Counted from the first letter of the stretch, positions 27,426 through 37,415 are shown. The stretch: DNA of 57,270 bases from Archaeoglobi archaeon (GCA_029259335.1 JAPDIY010000050.1:1-57270); one strand, 5' to 3'. Notes: a model not told the origin generated them from the sequence alone. A program made the numbers and translations.

Positions 27426-28655
27426 TTAGAATTCCTGCTGCTTGCCCCACTTCTTCATCCAGTATTCATTTATTACTTCAAGGGCTGCCAGTCTTTCGCC
27501 ACTCAGAAACCTTATACAAGCCCCCCCTGCTGTAGAGACGTGATTAAATCTCTCAGCTAGGCCAAACAACCTCGCTGCCGATGCGATGTGTCCTCCCCCT
27601 ACAACAGAATATTTGGCCTTTGTTGCAGCCTTCAAAACTTCATAAGTCCCCAGAGAAAATCTGTCATCTTCAAAAACTCCGGCAGGTCCATTTATGATCA
27701 CATAGTCGAATTCAGGTATCAAACTTGAGAATTGATTTACGCTCTCAAGCCCGATATCCATTATTCTGAGTTTACCATCAAAATTGCCTACTGGAACGTC
27801 TGCTCTAACACCATCTTTTTCCACACCAAAATCAACCGGAAGAACTATTCGGTCAGAATACTTTTCGAGCAAAGCTCTCATCTCCTCGTCATTCGCACCC
27901 TCCTTGTTATCTTCCACAACCTTTCTGTTAACCTCTCCGATATCCACACCCTTTAGCATCAGGAAGTAGTTGGCAACCACACCAGTCAGGATCGCCTTGT
28001 CCGCTATGTTGTTCTCAAGAACATTTTTCAGAACTTTCACAGAATCTTTGATTTTTGCACCGCCTAGAATGAATAATTTTCTTCCTTCTCCCTTCAACGC
28101 CTTGCTTAAAGCAGACACTTCTTTTTCCACAAGTCTTCCAACAACTGAGGGGATGACAGGAACAAAACCGACAAGAGAGGCATGGCTTCTGTGAGAAGCG
28201 GAGAATGCGTCGTTGACAAAAATATCAAAAAGACCCTTCAACTTTCTGACCATGTGCGATTCGGCATGTTCTTCAGCACTTCTGTTAAGCTGTTCTTCCG
28301 AGTAGAACCTCACATTTTCAAGTAAAAGAATTTCGCCGCTCTCCATTTCCTTGATCCTCTGGATCACGTTTCTACTGAATATCTCGTCAATGTAGTCAAC
28401 CTTTCTGCCGAGAAGTCTTGAAAGCGTCAAAGCGTGGCTTTCGAGGGTTGTGAAGTCCTTTCTTCCCGGTCTGCTCTGGTGGGCTAGCAGCACCAGTTTT
28501 GTGTCAGAAAGCTCTTCAATTGTCGGCAGGTGACTTTCAAATCTTGTTGTGTCGAGGATTGTGGAGTTCACGATTGGCGCATTCACGTCCAGCCTCAGAA
28601 GAACAAATTTGTCATAAAAGTTGATATCGTCGAGCGTTGGCAACCCATCAATCAT
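27426..28655 (-). CDS. pgk: Phosphoglycerate kinase
   Basis: LLRLDVNAPI, FVNDAFSASHRSHAS, LFILGGAKIKDSVKVL, VVGGGHIASAARLFG. ORF extends to 28706; MIDGLPTLDDINF start preferred. Confidence 0.95.
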   Translation of the reverse strand: MIDGLPTLDDINFYDKFVLLRLDVNAPIVNSTILDTTRFESHLPTIEELSDTKLVLLAHQSRPGRKDFTTLESHALTLSRLLGRKVDYIDEIFSRNVIQRIKEMESGEILLLENVRFYSEEQLNRSAEEHAESHMVRKLKGLFDIFVNDAFSASHRSHASLVGFVPVIPSVVGRLVEKEVSALSKALKGEGRKLFILGGAKIKDSVKVLKNVLENNIADKAILTGVVANYFLMLKGVDIGEVNRKVVEDNKEGANDEEMRALLEKYSDRIVLPVDFGVEKDGVRADVPVGNFDGKLRIMDIGLESVNQFSSLIPEFDYVIINGPAGVFEDDRFSLGTYEVLKAATKAKYSVVGGGHIASAARLFGLAERFNHVSTAGGACIRFLSGERLAALEVINEYWMKKWGKQQEF

Positions 28656-28867
28656 TAATCCTCCATCATGTTCTGACTTTAAAATTTTTCTGGAATTTTT
28701 TAGCACTTACAGTCAGGGCTAATCATTTTAGAACTTATAAAAATTAAGAAAAAAGCTGGTAGATCGTTGATAAAGCCTCTTGTATCCTGAAATCCTCACC
28801 ACAATGTGTCCTGACTGCTGATAGAGATATATAAAACAATTTATTTACTGCATAACAAAAATGTAAT

Positions 28868-30007
28868 ATGGAAATCACAGATATTGCGGGAGTTTACTGC
28901 AACGGAGTCAAAGAGGGGAAGTTCGGTCTTGGGCTGGTGAAATGCAGCGGTACGGTCGCTGGAGTTTTCACGAGGAACAAAATAAAGGCTGCTCCGGTAA
29001 TTGTCTGCACGGAGAACATAGCGGACGGATACGTGAAGGGAATAATCGTAAACAGTGGAAATGCCAACGCCTTTACAGGCGAGCAGGGGATTGAGGATGC
29101 GAGGGAGATGTGCAGGATAGCTGCAGGGCTTTTTGGCTGCAATGAGTGGGAGGTAGCGGTGGCATCAACGGGCGTGATAGGTAGAAGGCTCGACATGGAA
29201 TGGATAAGGGTGAAAGCCCCTGAAGTTTATGCTGGTTTGGGAAATACCAAGGCTCATGCGGACAATTTCGCAAGATCGATAATTACCACTGACAGGTTCG
29301 TTAAGAAGACTTGTTCGGAAAAAGCGAGGATTGCGGCAGTGGCGAAAGGGGCTGGGATGATTGCTCCAAACATGGCTACAATGCTCTGCTTCATCTTCAC
29401 CTCAGCAAAATTTGACAGCGGAGAGCTTTATGAGATGCTGAGAAAAGCCGTTGACAGATCCTTTAACAGACTAACGGTTGATGGGGATACCTCAACAAAC
29501 GACACGGTTCTTCTGGTTTCCACTGGCAGGGAAAGGGTGGATGCGGGAATTTTTGAGGAGGAACTTGAAAAGGTCTGCTACAGCCTTGCCAAGCAGATGG
29601 CGAGGGATGGAGAAGGGACGACGAGGGTTTTTGAGGTCGCTGTTGATGGTGCAGCGAGTGACGAAGATGCTGACAGAATTGCTAGGACTGTTGCAAGCTC
29701 TCTGCTTGTGAAAACAGCAATTTTCGGATGTGATCCAAACTGGGGAAGGATAGTTGCTGCTGTTGGATACAGTGGGGCAGATGTGGATGAGAAGATAACG
29801 CTATCCTTTGAAAATCAAACCGACAGAGTTTTGCTCGTTGATTGCGGTAGGCCAGTGGGGAATGAGAGGGAGGCGAGGGAGTTACTGAAGAACAGTGAAG
29901 AATTTGTAATAAAGATTGAACTGGAAAAGGGGAAGGGGAAAGGCTTCGCAATAGGTTGTGATTTGAGCTATGATTATGTAAAGTTGAACTCAGAGTACAC
30001 CACCTGA
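28868..30007 (+). CDS. argJ: Glutamate N-acetyltransferase (ArgJ)
   Basis: KCSGTVAGVFTRNKIKAAPV; NSGNANAFTGEQG; KGAGMIAPNMATMLCF autocleavage motif. Confidence 0.96.
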   Translation: MEITDIAGVYCNGVKEGKFGLGLVKCSGTVAGVFTRNKIKAAPVIVCTENIADGYVKGIIVNSGNANAFTGEQGIEDAREMCRIAAGLFGCNEWEVAVASTGVIGRRLDMEWIRVKAPEVYAGLGNTKAHADNFARSIITTDRFVKKTCSEKARIAAVAKGAGMIAPNMATMLCFIFTSAKFDSGELYEMLRKAVDRSFNRLTVDGDTSTNDTVLLVSTGRERVDAGIFEEELEKVCYSLAKQMARDGEGTTRVFEVAVDGAASDEDADRIARTVASSLLVKTAIFGCDPNWGRIVAAVGYSGADVDEKITLSFENQTDRVLLVDCGRPVGNEREARELLKNSEEFVIKIELEKGKGKGFAIGCDLSYDYVKLNSEYTT

Positions 30008-30457
30008 CTAAATCTCGATGAGGTGTGTCTCTTTCACAACGTTCAGCACGAGCATGGTGTAGGTTTTCATCACTTTCTCCATTCCTGCAATTCTTTTCAC
30101 GAATGAGTTGAGATTCTCTCTGTTCTTGAATTTTGCAACTACAAGAATATCGTACTCCCCGGTAACGTCGTAAACTGCGGTAACATTCTTTTCCTTTGCA
30201 ATTTCCTTCTCAATCTCCACCAGATATCCTCCTTCCGCTGTGATGCCGATAACAGCAATTATGTCATAGCCAAGATAAGTATAGTCGATCACAGGGATAA
30301 ATTTCTTTATCACTCCAGCTTTCTTCAGCTTGTTTATTCTATTATAAACCGTGCCCTCAGCTACACCAACTTTTTCCGCAATCTCCTTCAGGCTCTTTCT
30401 TGCATCATCTTGCAGTTCCCTCAAAATTTTTATGTCAACTTCATCAATCTTTACCAT
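30008..30457 (-). CDS. Lrp/AsnC family transcriptional regulator
   Basis: VDIKILRELQDDARKSLKEIAEKVGVAEGTVYNRINKLKKAGVIKKF HTH; C-terminal RAM domain. Confidence 0.92.
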   Translation of the reverse strand: MVKIDEVDIKILRELQDDARKSLKEIAEKVGVAEGTVYNRINKLKKAGVIKKFIPVIDYTYLGYDIIAVIGITAEGGYLVEIEKEIAKEKNVTAVYDVTGEYDILVVAKFKNRENLNSFVKRIAGMEKVMKTYTMLVLNVVKETHLIEI

Positions 30458-30536
30458 GGATGGGTTTTATTTGAAAAATTTTTAAGTTTTTCTGTCAGAA
30501 AAAATTAAATTCTCCCTGACCTACTTCAAATCTGCG

Positions 30537-33227
30537 ATGGTGGGTAAGAAGCTAATGGATGCACTGAAAGCTGCAGGAATAGAAAGGCTGACTGATCTAC
30601 AGACTGAAGCATACAGAAAGATACTTTCAGGCAGAGATGCACTCATAATAGCCCCGACAGGTAGTGGGAAAACAGAGGCAGCTTTGATCCCTGTTTTTGA
30701 CAGAATAATCGGGATGGATAAAAAGGAGGGGATTATTGCCATCTATATCACACCCTTGAGAGCTTTGAACAGAGATATGCTGAGGAGAATAAGAAAGATC
30801 TCCGAGATGCTTAAAATAACTGTGGATGTTAGGCACGGAGATACACCGGAGAACGTGAGGGCAAGACAGTCAAAAAAGCCACCTCAGGTACTTATCACAA
30901 CGCCCGAAACATTCCAGATTCTTTTTCTCGGCAAAAAACTCAAGAAAGCTCTGAGAAATGTGAAGTTCGTCGTCATAGATGAAATTCACGAGCTCATCGA
31001 TAGTGAGAGAGGCGTGCAGCTTAGCATAGCAGTTGAGAGGTTAAGGGAGATTGCAAAGTTCCAGACCATAGGCCTTTCAGCAACGGTCAGCAAGCCAGAA
31101 GTTGTTTCGAGGTTTCTGGGAGCGAACGCAGAGGTTATCGAGTGGAGGGCTGAGAAGGAGTATGATGTAAGGGTTGTGAAGCCCGGACTCGATAGTGGGA
31201 TAGCGGAGGAGCTTGGGATTGATGAGGAAATCGCTGCCGAACTGAAATTTATTGCTGATGTTGTGAAAGAGCACGGATCTGCATTGATATTCGTAAATAC
31301 CCGACAGACCGCTGAAGCTCTCGGTATAAAGCTGAAAAAGCTGGTAAAGGCTGAAGTTCATCACGGCAGCCTTTCGAGGGAAGCGAGGGTTGAGGCTGAA
31401 GAGAGGTTTGCGAGGGGTGAGCTTGAAGCTCTAATCTGCACATCGTCAATGGAACTTGGGATCGATATCGGGCATGTGGATGTGGTTATACAGTACGGCA
31501 GTCCGAGACAGGTTGTGAGGCTCGTTCAGAGAGTCGGGAGGAGTGGACATGGTTTGGGGAGGATTTCGAGGGGTTACATCGTTGCCAGCAGCTTTGATGA
31601 CATACTGGAGTCGATTGCGATAGTCAGAAGGGCGAAGGAGGGGTTGCTTGAGGACGCAGAAATACACTTTGGTAGCCTTGATGTTCTTGCCAACCAGATA
31701 TGTGCATTGGCTCTTGAATACGGAAGAATTGACGCCGAAAAAGCTTACAGAATAATCAGGAAAGCTTATCCATACAGAACTCTCAGTTTTGAGGATTTTG
31801 AGAAAATCTGCGAGTATCTGAGTAACATCGGGAAAATATTCTACGATGATGGAGAGATTGGAGCGAGGAGGAACACGAGAAGGTACTTTTACAGCAACAT
31901 CTCGATGATTCCGGATGAGAAAAGATATAAGGTCGTTGATATCACCACGGGCAGAACCATCGGATCTCTCGACGAGAGCTTCCTTTCAACATTCAGTGGT
32001 GAAATTTTTGCGATGAAGGGGGAGCTATGGAAGGTTCTGAGCGTTGAGGACGTTGTGAAGGTTGAGCCAGTAGCGATGGAGGGCGAAATTCCTTCATGGG
32101 CTGGTGAGGAAATTCCAGTGCCTTTTGAAGTTGCTCAGGATGTCGGAGTTCTGAGAAACTGGATTGCAGGAAATGTCAGAGTTAAAGGGAAGAGAGGAGC
32201 GATTGAAGCTCTTCTGGAATTCACAAATGAAAATGCAGCCAAGTTTGTGGTTGATGTAATATCCAAACAGATTGAAAGGGGTTTTTCGATTCCGTCCGAC
32301 TCTCATATCGTTGTGGATGGTTCGGAGGGGATGGTGGTTGTCAACGCCTGCTTCGGACACAAGGTTAACGAGACCATCGGCAGAATACTTGCTTTACTAC
32401 TATCAGCAAGGAGAGGAAGCAGCGTTGCGGTTGAGATCGATCCATATCGCATAAAGCTTTCTCCTTCAAGGCCAGATGAAGTTTTGAGTGTAATTCAGTC
32501 CGTGGAGCCAGATAGCGTAGAATTTCTGGCTGAAAGGGCAGTTTTCGACACGAGATTGATGCAGTGGAAGGTTGTAAATGCTGCAAGAAAGTTTGGACTG
32601 ATTGACAAGGAGGACGAGTTGAGCAGGATTAACCTCAGAAACCTCGTTCTGAAGCTCAGAGACACTCCAGTTTACAGAGAGGCTCTCAGAGAGATTTTCC
32701 TTGAGAAGATGGATCTGGAAAAAGCAAGAGAAGTTTTCAGTGGCATCAGAAACGAAGAAATCGATATATCAGTTTACAGCGAGCTAAGTCCGATTAGCAC
32801 GGCTTCGAGGCAGAGAGCAATTGACGTTCTTGCCGTGAGGTCGTCTGAGGCGATACTGAAAGCTTTCAAAAAGAGGCTTGAAAAGGAGACCTGCAGGGTT
32901 TACTGTCTGAACTGCAAGGCGAGCTATACCGAGAAAGTTTCAGATTTCAGCAGATTCACGTGCATACGGTGCGGGTCGAGGATGATTGCAGTATTCAATT
33001 CAAGAAGGGATGTTAAGGAGTTCAAAAAAGAGGAGCTTTTCAGACTGGCAAATCTCGTGATGAGCTATGGAAAGATGGCTGTTTACGCTTTATCCACTTA
33101 CGGCATAGGGGCTGAAACTGCTGCAAGAATTCTTTCTAAGTTTTACCTGACAGAGGATGATTTCTTCAAAGCTCTGATTGAGGCTGAGAGGAACTACGTC
33201 AGAACGAGGAGGTTCTGGGGTAGCTAA
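30537..33227 (+). CDS. Lhr-like DEAD/DEAH-box ATP-dependent helicase
   Basis: APTGSGKTEAALIP, VIDEIHEL, IGLSATVS, CTSSMELGIDIGHVDVVIQYGSPRQVVRLVQRVGRSGHG; C-terminal CxxC...CxxC zinc finger. Confidence 0.92.
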   Translation: MVGKKLMDALKAAGIERLTDLQTEAYRKILSGRDALIIAPTGSGKTEAALIPVFDRIIGMDKKEGIIAIYITPLRALNRDMLRRIRKISEMLKITVDVRHGDTPENVRARQSKKPPQVLITTPETFQILFLGKKLKKALRNVKFVVIDEIHELIDSERGVQLSIAVERLREIAKFQTIGLSATVSKPEVVSRFLGANAEVIEWRAEKEYDVRVVKPGLDSGIAEELGIDEEIAAELKFIADVVKEHGSALIFVNTRQTAEALGIKLKKLVKAEVHHGSLSREARVEAEERFARGELEALICTSSMELGIDIGHVDVVIQYGSPRQVVRLVQRVGRSGHGLGRISRGYIVASSFDDILESIAIVRRAKEGLLEDAEIHFGSLDVLANQICALALEYGRIDAEKAYRIIRKAYPYRTLSFEDFEKICEYLSNIGKIFYDDGEIGARRNTRRYFYSNISMIPDEKRYKVVDITTGRTIGSLDESFLSTFSGEIFAMKGELWKVLSVEDVVKVEPVAMEGEIPSWAGEEIPVPFEVAQDVGVLRNWIAGNVRVKGKRGAIEALLEFTNENAAKFVVDVISKQIERGFSIPSDSHIVVDGSEGMVVVNACFGHKVNETIGRILALLLSARRGSSVAVEIDPYRIKLSPSRPDEVLSVIQSVEPDSVEFLAERAVFDTRLMQWKVVNAARKFGLIDKEDELSRINLRNLVLKLRDTPVYREALREIFLEKMDLEKAREVFSGIRNEEIDISVYSELSPISTASRQRAIDVLAVRSSEAILKAFKKRLEKETCRVYCLNCKASYTEKVSDFSRFTCIRCGSRMIAVFNSRRDVKEFKKEELFRLANLVMSYGKMAVYALSTYGIGAETAARILSKFYLTEDDFFKALIEAERNYVRTRRFWGS

Positions 33228-33742
33228 AGGTATCCGAGCTCCTTCAGCTTTTCAAGTATCGCCTCAACCTCCTCCTCGACGCTCGTCCTGTCTGTATCGA
33301 GAACAACCTCAGGGTTTTCAGGTTCCTCATAAACACCGTCAAAACCCGTCAAGCCTTTGATCTCTCCTCTGAGCGCCTTAGCATACAAACCCTTTGGGTC
33401 TCTCTGGATTCTAACTTCAAGGGGACATCTCAGGTAAACTTCTACAAATCTGCCAATTTCTCTTCTTGCAAACTCCCTCCACTCTTTGTAGGGAGAGATT
33501 ACGGAAACCACCACGATAACCCCATTTTTTGCAAGCAGGTTCGCCATCTCTACAACAACCTTGTTGTGCATTTCCCTCTCTTCCTTGCTGAATCCGAGGT
33601 CTGGATAAAGCTTTGACCTCACCTTATCTCCATCAAGGTGTTCAACAGTGTAACCCATGGACTGCAGTTTCTCAACGATTGCCTTAGCAAGTGTAGTCTT
33701 TCCCGCACCACTTGGCCCGGTAATCCAGATTACGAAGCTCAT
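33224..33742 (-). CDS. cysC: Adenylyl-sulfate kinase
   Basis: VIWITGPSGAGKTTLAKAIVEKL; HLDGDKVRSKLYPDLGFSKEER; YLRCPLEVRIQRDPKGLYAKALRGEIKGLTGFDGVYEEP. Confidence 0.93.
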   Translation of the reverse strand: MSFVIWITGPSGAGKTTLAKAIVEKLQSMGYTVEHLDGDKVRSKLYPDLGFSKEEREMHNKVVVEMANLLAKNGVIVVVSVISPYKEWREFARREIGRFVEVYLRCPLEVRIQRDPKGLYAKALRGEIKGLTGFDGVYEEPENPEVVLDTDRTSVEEEVEAILEKLKELGYL

Positions 33743-35097
33743 ACCAAGCTCTTCCCCTTCAGATCCGTCTTTATGTCGAACATCTTAAGAATTGTTGGTG
33801 CCACATCGTATATCTCGCATTCCACAACCTTTCCTCCTTCCATGCCGGGCACTTTTAAGGAAAACACACCGTATTCGGAGTGAACAGCATCATCCGGGCC
33901 AGTGTCATTTTCCAGCAGATAATACGACTCCCACCCGACAGTTCCCGCTGATCTCCAAGAGAGGTTGTCGAAGTAGACCATCAGGTCGGGCTTATCACCT
34001 TTTGCCACAGGATAGATTTCCTCAGGATAGTAAACCTTAGTTTCCCATCTCTCTCCGTTCGGCCCTCTGATGGATTTTATCATCTCTGTCGCTTCTTCTC
34101 TAACCTTATCATACTCTGAGAGTCTGACAACACCCTCAGCCTCCCTACCCTTCACATTCAGGAAAACTCTGGCGTAGTAACCTCCCCAAGCCCATGCTGT
34201 TGTGTCTCTCCATTTAACGTCAAGCTGCTCGAATTTCCTGACCCCATTACCGTATTCAGCTTTGAGCAAACCCTCATCGATCATCCACTGGTTTACAGCA
34301 AAGCAACCCTTCATCGCCTTAACTCCGTGATCAGAGACTATCATCACTGCCGTGTCCTCATCAAGCAATTTCAGAGTCTTTCCGAGTTCTTTATCTAACA
34401 GTCTGTAGTAGTCAGGGATGACGTTTCTATACCTACTGTTGGGCTCATGGAGGTGGTGGTTCTCATCAAAATACTTCCAGAACGCATGATGAATTCTGTC
34501 AAGTCCAATTTCCACAAACCACAGCAGATCCCAGTCCTGAGTCTGGATAAAGTGTCTGATGAGTTCAAAGCGCTTTTCGGTCATTTCCCATATTTTCTCC
34601 TTCACCTCATCTCTCTCATCCTTTCTGAAAACAACATCAAATATGTACTCACCAACAACCTTCTCGATTTCACCTTTGATGCTCTGAGGGTAGGTATAGT
34701 TAACAGATGAATCTGGAGTTATGAAGCAACCAACCATTATCCCATTGATTTTTCTTGGAGGATAGGAGGGGGGGATACCGATAACTATGGATCTGTAGCC
34801 TTTCTCTCCCAGATAATCCCACACAGTTTTCTCCTTTACCGTTAAGCTGTGTGCTATCCAGATGTCTTTATAGCTGTTCTTCTTCCTGTGCCTGAACCCG
34901 TAAAGGCCAAGCTCACCTGGTGTTTTGCCAGTAGCCATGCACATCCACGCTGGAATTGTTATTGCAGGAATGCTGCTTTTCATGGGGCCGTAAACTGAAT
35001 CCGAGAGGAGTTTCTTGATGTTTGGCAGATCATCTATGAACTCGCTGAAGAGGAGTTCGGGTGGGGCAGAGTCCAGACCAGCAACGAACAGCTTCAT
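33739..35097 (-). CDS. Alkaline phosphatase superfamily protein (type I phosphodiesterase/nucleotide pyrophosphatase-like)
   Basis: GLDSAPPELLF; SSIPAITIPAWMCMATGKTPGELGLYGFRHR; VIVSDHGVKAMKGCFAVNQWM; overlaps cysC by 4 nt. Confidence 0.9.
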   Translation of the reverse strand: MKLFVAGLDSAPPELLFSEFIDDLPNIKKLLSDSVYGPMKSSIPAITIPAWMCMATGKTPGELGLYGFRHRKKNSYKDIWIAHSLTVKEKTVWDYLGEKGYRSIVIGIPPSYPPRKINGIMVGCFITPDSSVNYTYPQSIKGEIEKVVGEYIFDVVFRKDERDEVKEKIWEMTEKRFELIRHFIQTQDWDLLWFVEIGLDRIHHAFWKYFDENHHLHEPNSRYRNVIPDYYRLLDKELGKTLKLLDEDTAVMIVSDHGVKAMKGCFAVNQWMIDEGLLKAEYGNGVRKFEQLDVKWRDTTAWAWGGYYARVFLNVKGREAEGVVRLSEYDKVREEATEMIKSIRGPNGERWETKVYYPEEIYPVAKGDKPDLMVYFDNLSWRSAGTVGWESYYLLENDTGPDDAVHSEYGVFSLKVPGMEGGKVVECEIYDVAPTILKMFDIKTDLKGKSLV

Positions 35098-35098
35098 A

Positions 35099-35323
35099 CT
35101 AATCCAGGTAACCGAGAGCCCTCAGCCTCTCCTTAACTTTCTCCTCTTCCTCCTCCGTGAAAACCTCTTCTTCCTCCTCTTCTAAGCTTGCGAGAACCTC
35201 TCTTAGCACGTAGGTTACGTACTCATCAACCGACTTGAATTCTGTGTCCCTGATCCTTTCCTCGATCTTTTCGTAAACCTCCTTGGGTATCTTTACCTCG
35301 ATCTCCTCTGGCATGATGTTCAA
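35099..35323 (-). CDS. Small acidic ribbon-helix-helix-like protein
   Basis: EIEVKIPKEVYEKIEERIRDTEFKSVDEYVTYVLREVL (RHH pattern) with Glu-rich tail. Confidence 0.7.
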   Translation of the reverse strand: MNIMPEEIEVKIPKEVYEKIEERIRDTEFKSVDEYVTYVLREVLASLEEEEEEVFTEEEEEKVKERLRALGYLD

Positions 35324-35388
35324 GCTTCGGGAGTGTATAAAAAAGTTAGTTGTAATAAGGCTTTAAAACCCACAGACCAAAATCCCAT

Positions 35389-35619
35389 GTGAAAGCCAGA
35401 GCCGAAGTCAAAATTGGTGGAATTGATGACACAATCCTGAGAAGTATTAAGCCGGAAGAGATGGGTTCGATAAGCAGGGCAAAGGTTTATCAATCTGGTG
35501 GAAAGCTGGTATTAGAAGTCGATGCAGATGATGTTTCGGATTTGAGAGCAGCCATAAACTCTTGGCTGCGGCTAATCAAAATGAGTATCGAGATAAGCGA
35601 GGTGTTGGAGAATGGGTGA
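35389..35619 (+). CDS. pcc1: KEOPS complex subunit Pcc1
   Basis: 76 aa, IKPEEMGSISRAKVYQSGGKLVLEVDADDVSDLRAAINSWLRLIKMSIEI; GTG start. Confidence 0.85.
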   Translation: MKARAEVKIGGIDDTILRSIKPEEMGSISRAKVYQSGGKLVLEVDADDVSDLRAAINSWLRLIKMSIEISEVLENG

Positions 35620-35962
35620 ACTTCCCCCGCAGGTTCAGAATCTGGTTGCACAGCTTCAGCAGCTTCAGCAGCAGCTTCAGGCTGTAATCACTCAGAGAGC
35701 TCAGGTTGAAGCTTTGTTGAGAGATGCAGAACAGGCACTTGAAGAGTTGCAGAAGATAGAGGATGAAGCTCCGGTTTACAAAGCAGTGGGCAACGTGCTG
35801 GTTAAGGAGAAGAAGGAGGACGTGATAAAGGAACTGACAGAAAAGAAGGAAACCTACGAGATAAGGATAAAGACACTTCAGAGGCAGGAGGAAAAGCTGA
35901 GAGAGAGGTTTGCTGAAACGCAGAAGAAGCTTCAGGGCATTCTCAGCCCTCAGGCAGGATAG
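35612..35962 (+). CDS. pfdB: Prefoldin subunit beta
   Basis: LPPQVQNLVAQLQQLQQQLQAVITQRAQVEALLRDAEQALEELQ...VYKAVGNVLVKEKKEDVIKEL. Confidence 0.94.
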   Translation: MGELPPQVQNLVAQLQQLQQQLQAVITQRAQVEALLRDAEQALEELQKIEDEAPVYKAVGNVLVKEKKEDVIKELTEKKETYEIRIKTLQRQEEKLRERFAETQKKLQGILSPQAG

Positions 35963-36308
35963 CGTCGAGAATTTCTGAAAGCAATTTTTTGTCAAGTTCT
36001 CTGCTTATCCTCAAAAATTTTCCTTCAAAGGCTACAAATCCTTTACTGAATCTCCAAGCGGTTTTGAAAGGGTGCATTTTACACTTCCTCCCACCAAAGC
36101 TTTTAAGTTCGGCCTTTCTCAATTCCTTGTCGAGCTTTACTGTGAAAGAGAGGTCGTCTCCTACCGCTATAACGTTCTCGTAAATCTCTCTCAGCCTGCT
36201 TTGAAGTTCCCATGGCCTCCATTCCTTTGAGTTTGCTGTGTCGTAAAGCTCCAACAGCAGGTCTTTCAGCCCCATGATTTGGTCTGATACAAGCAGTTTT
36301 AAATTCAT
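35943..36308 (-). CDS. Conserved hypothetical protein
   Basis: About 121 aa ORF convergent with pfdB; start chosen at ATG 36308 (ORF extends to GTG at 36326). Confidence 0.6.
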   Translation of the reverse strand: MNLKLLVSDQIMGLKDLLLELYDTANSKEWRPWELQSRLREIYENVIAVGDDLSFTVKLDKELRKAELKSFGGRKCKMHPFKTAWRFSKGFVAFEGKFLRISRELDKKLLSEILDAILPEG

Positions 36309-36326
36309 TACTCTAAACTTTAACAC

Positions 36327-37409
36327 GTGCGTCTCTGCAGGCAGTGTCTTTCGTTAATCGGAAAGGGTGAGCTTTCGGAGGAGTGTGAGGCATGCTGCAA
36401 CGCATTCGACAGGGTTGAGGAGTTTGCAAAAAGTATTGTGAAAAAGCTTTCCGGTTATGAATTTCAGACATTCAACGTGGGCAGCAGAGTTTGGGGAAGC
36501 GCAAGGGCTTTGCATGAATTGCTAAAGGGTAGAGGGATTGAGTATAATATGAAAAGGGAATTTAACGACAGTCTCGGAAGAAAAATTTCGGAATTAAGTG
36601 GGAAGATTAGAAGTCCGAAACCTGATATAAACGTAATTTTTGATCTGGAAACGTTCAATTTTGAGCTTCAGGTAAGGCCGGTTTATATATATGGGAGATA
36701 TATCAAGAGAGTCAGAAACATATCTCAGACGAGGTGGATATGCGGCTTTTGTATGGGCAAGGGGTGTGAAATCTGTAATTTCACGGGGAAGAAGTACGGA
36801 ACGTCGGTTGAAGAGCTGATCTCAACTCCGACAATCGGAATTTTTAAGGCAAAGGATGCAAAGCTGCATGGAGCAGGAAGGGAGGATGTTGATGCCAGAA
36901 TGCTTGGAAGGGGTAGGCCTTTTGTCCTCGAGGTGATAGATCCCAGAAAAAGATTTGTTGATCTCGAAGAGCTTGAGAGGACAATCAATGAATACGCAAG
37001 GGGTAAAGTGAAGGTTCTCGGACTGGAGTACACTGATTCCAAGATGGTCAGAGAGGTTAAGATGGAGAGACACAGAAAGAGGTATAGGGTGAAGATCGCT
37101 TTTGATGATGAAGTGAGCACAGAGAGCTTGATCAAGGCTCTTGAAAGCTTAAAAGGTGAAATTAGGCAGAGAACGCCGAAAAGGGTTGTGCACAGGAGGT
37201 CTGACAGGGTTAGGGTAAGAAGGGTCTACGACACAAAGTTGCTCTTCCACTCAGGCAGAGTTGCTGTAGTAGAAATCGATGCTGAGGCGGGGCTTTACAT
37301 AAAGGAGCTTGTCAGCGGGGACGATGGGAGAACCCAGCCGAGCCTTTCATCGATTCTCGGAGTAAATGGGAGAGTTGAGAAGCTCGATGTGCTGGACGTT
37401 TTTGATTAG
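36327..37409 (+). CDS. pus10: tRNA pseudouridine synthase Pus10
   Basis: CRQCL...CEACCNAF; GAGREDVDARMLGRGRPFVLEV; YIKELVSGDDGRTQPSLSSILG; GTG start. Confidence 0.94.
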   Translation: MRLCRQCLSLIGKGELSEECEACCNAFDRVEEFAKSIVKKLSGYEFQTFNVGSRVWGSARALHELLKGRGIEYNMKREFNDSLGRKISELSGKIRSPKPDINVIFDLETFNFELQVRPVYIYGRYIKRVRNISQTRWICGFCMGKGCEICNFTGKKYGTSVEELISTPTIGIFKAKDAKLHGAGREDVDARMLGRGRPFVLEVIDPRKRFVDLEELERTINEYARGKVKVLGLEYTDSKMVREVKMERHRKRYRVKIAFDDEVSTESLIKALESLKGEIRQRTPKRVVHRRSDRVRVRRVYDTKLLFHSGRVAVVEIDAEAGLYIKELVSGDDGRTQPSLSSILGVNGRVEKLDVLDVFD

Positions 37410-37415
37410 CTTCCA

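Noticed and set aside
28740-28825. Possible C/D box sRNA (TTGATAA ... CTGA ... CTGA) between pgk and argJ
   Set aside because: C box does not match RUGAUGA well and no convincing C' box is present; kept only as a low-interest inverted-repeat note.
35620-35720. CAGCTTCAGCAGCTTCAGCAGCAGCTTCAG microrepeat in pfdB
   Set aside because: Explained by the QLQQLQQQLQ coiled-coil coding sequence of prefoldin beta.
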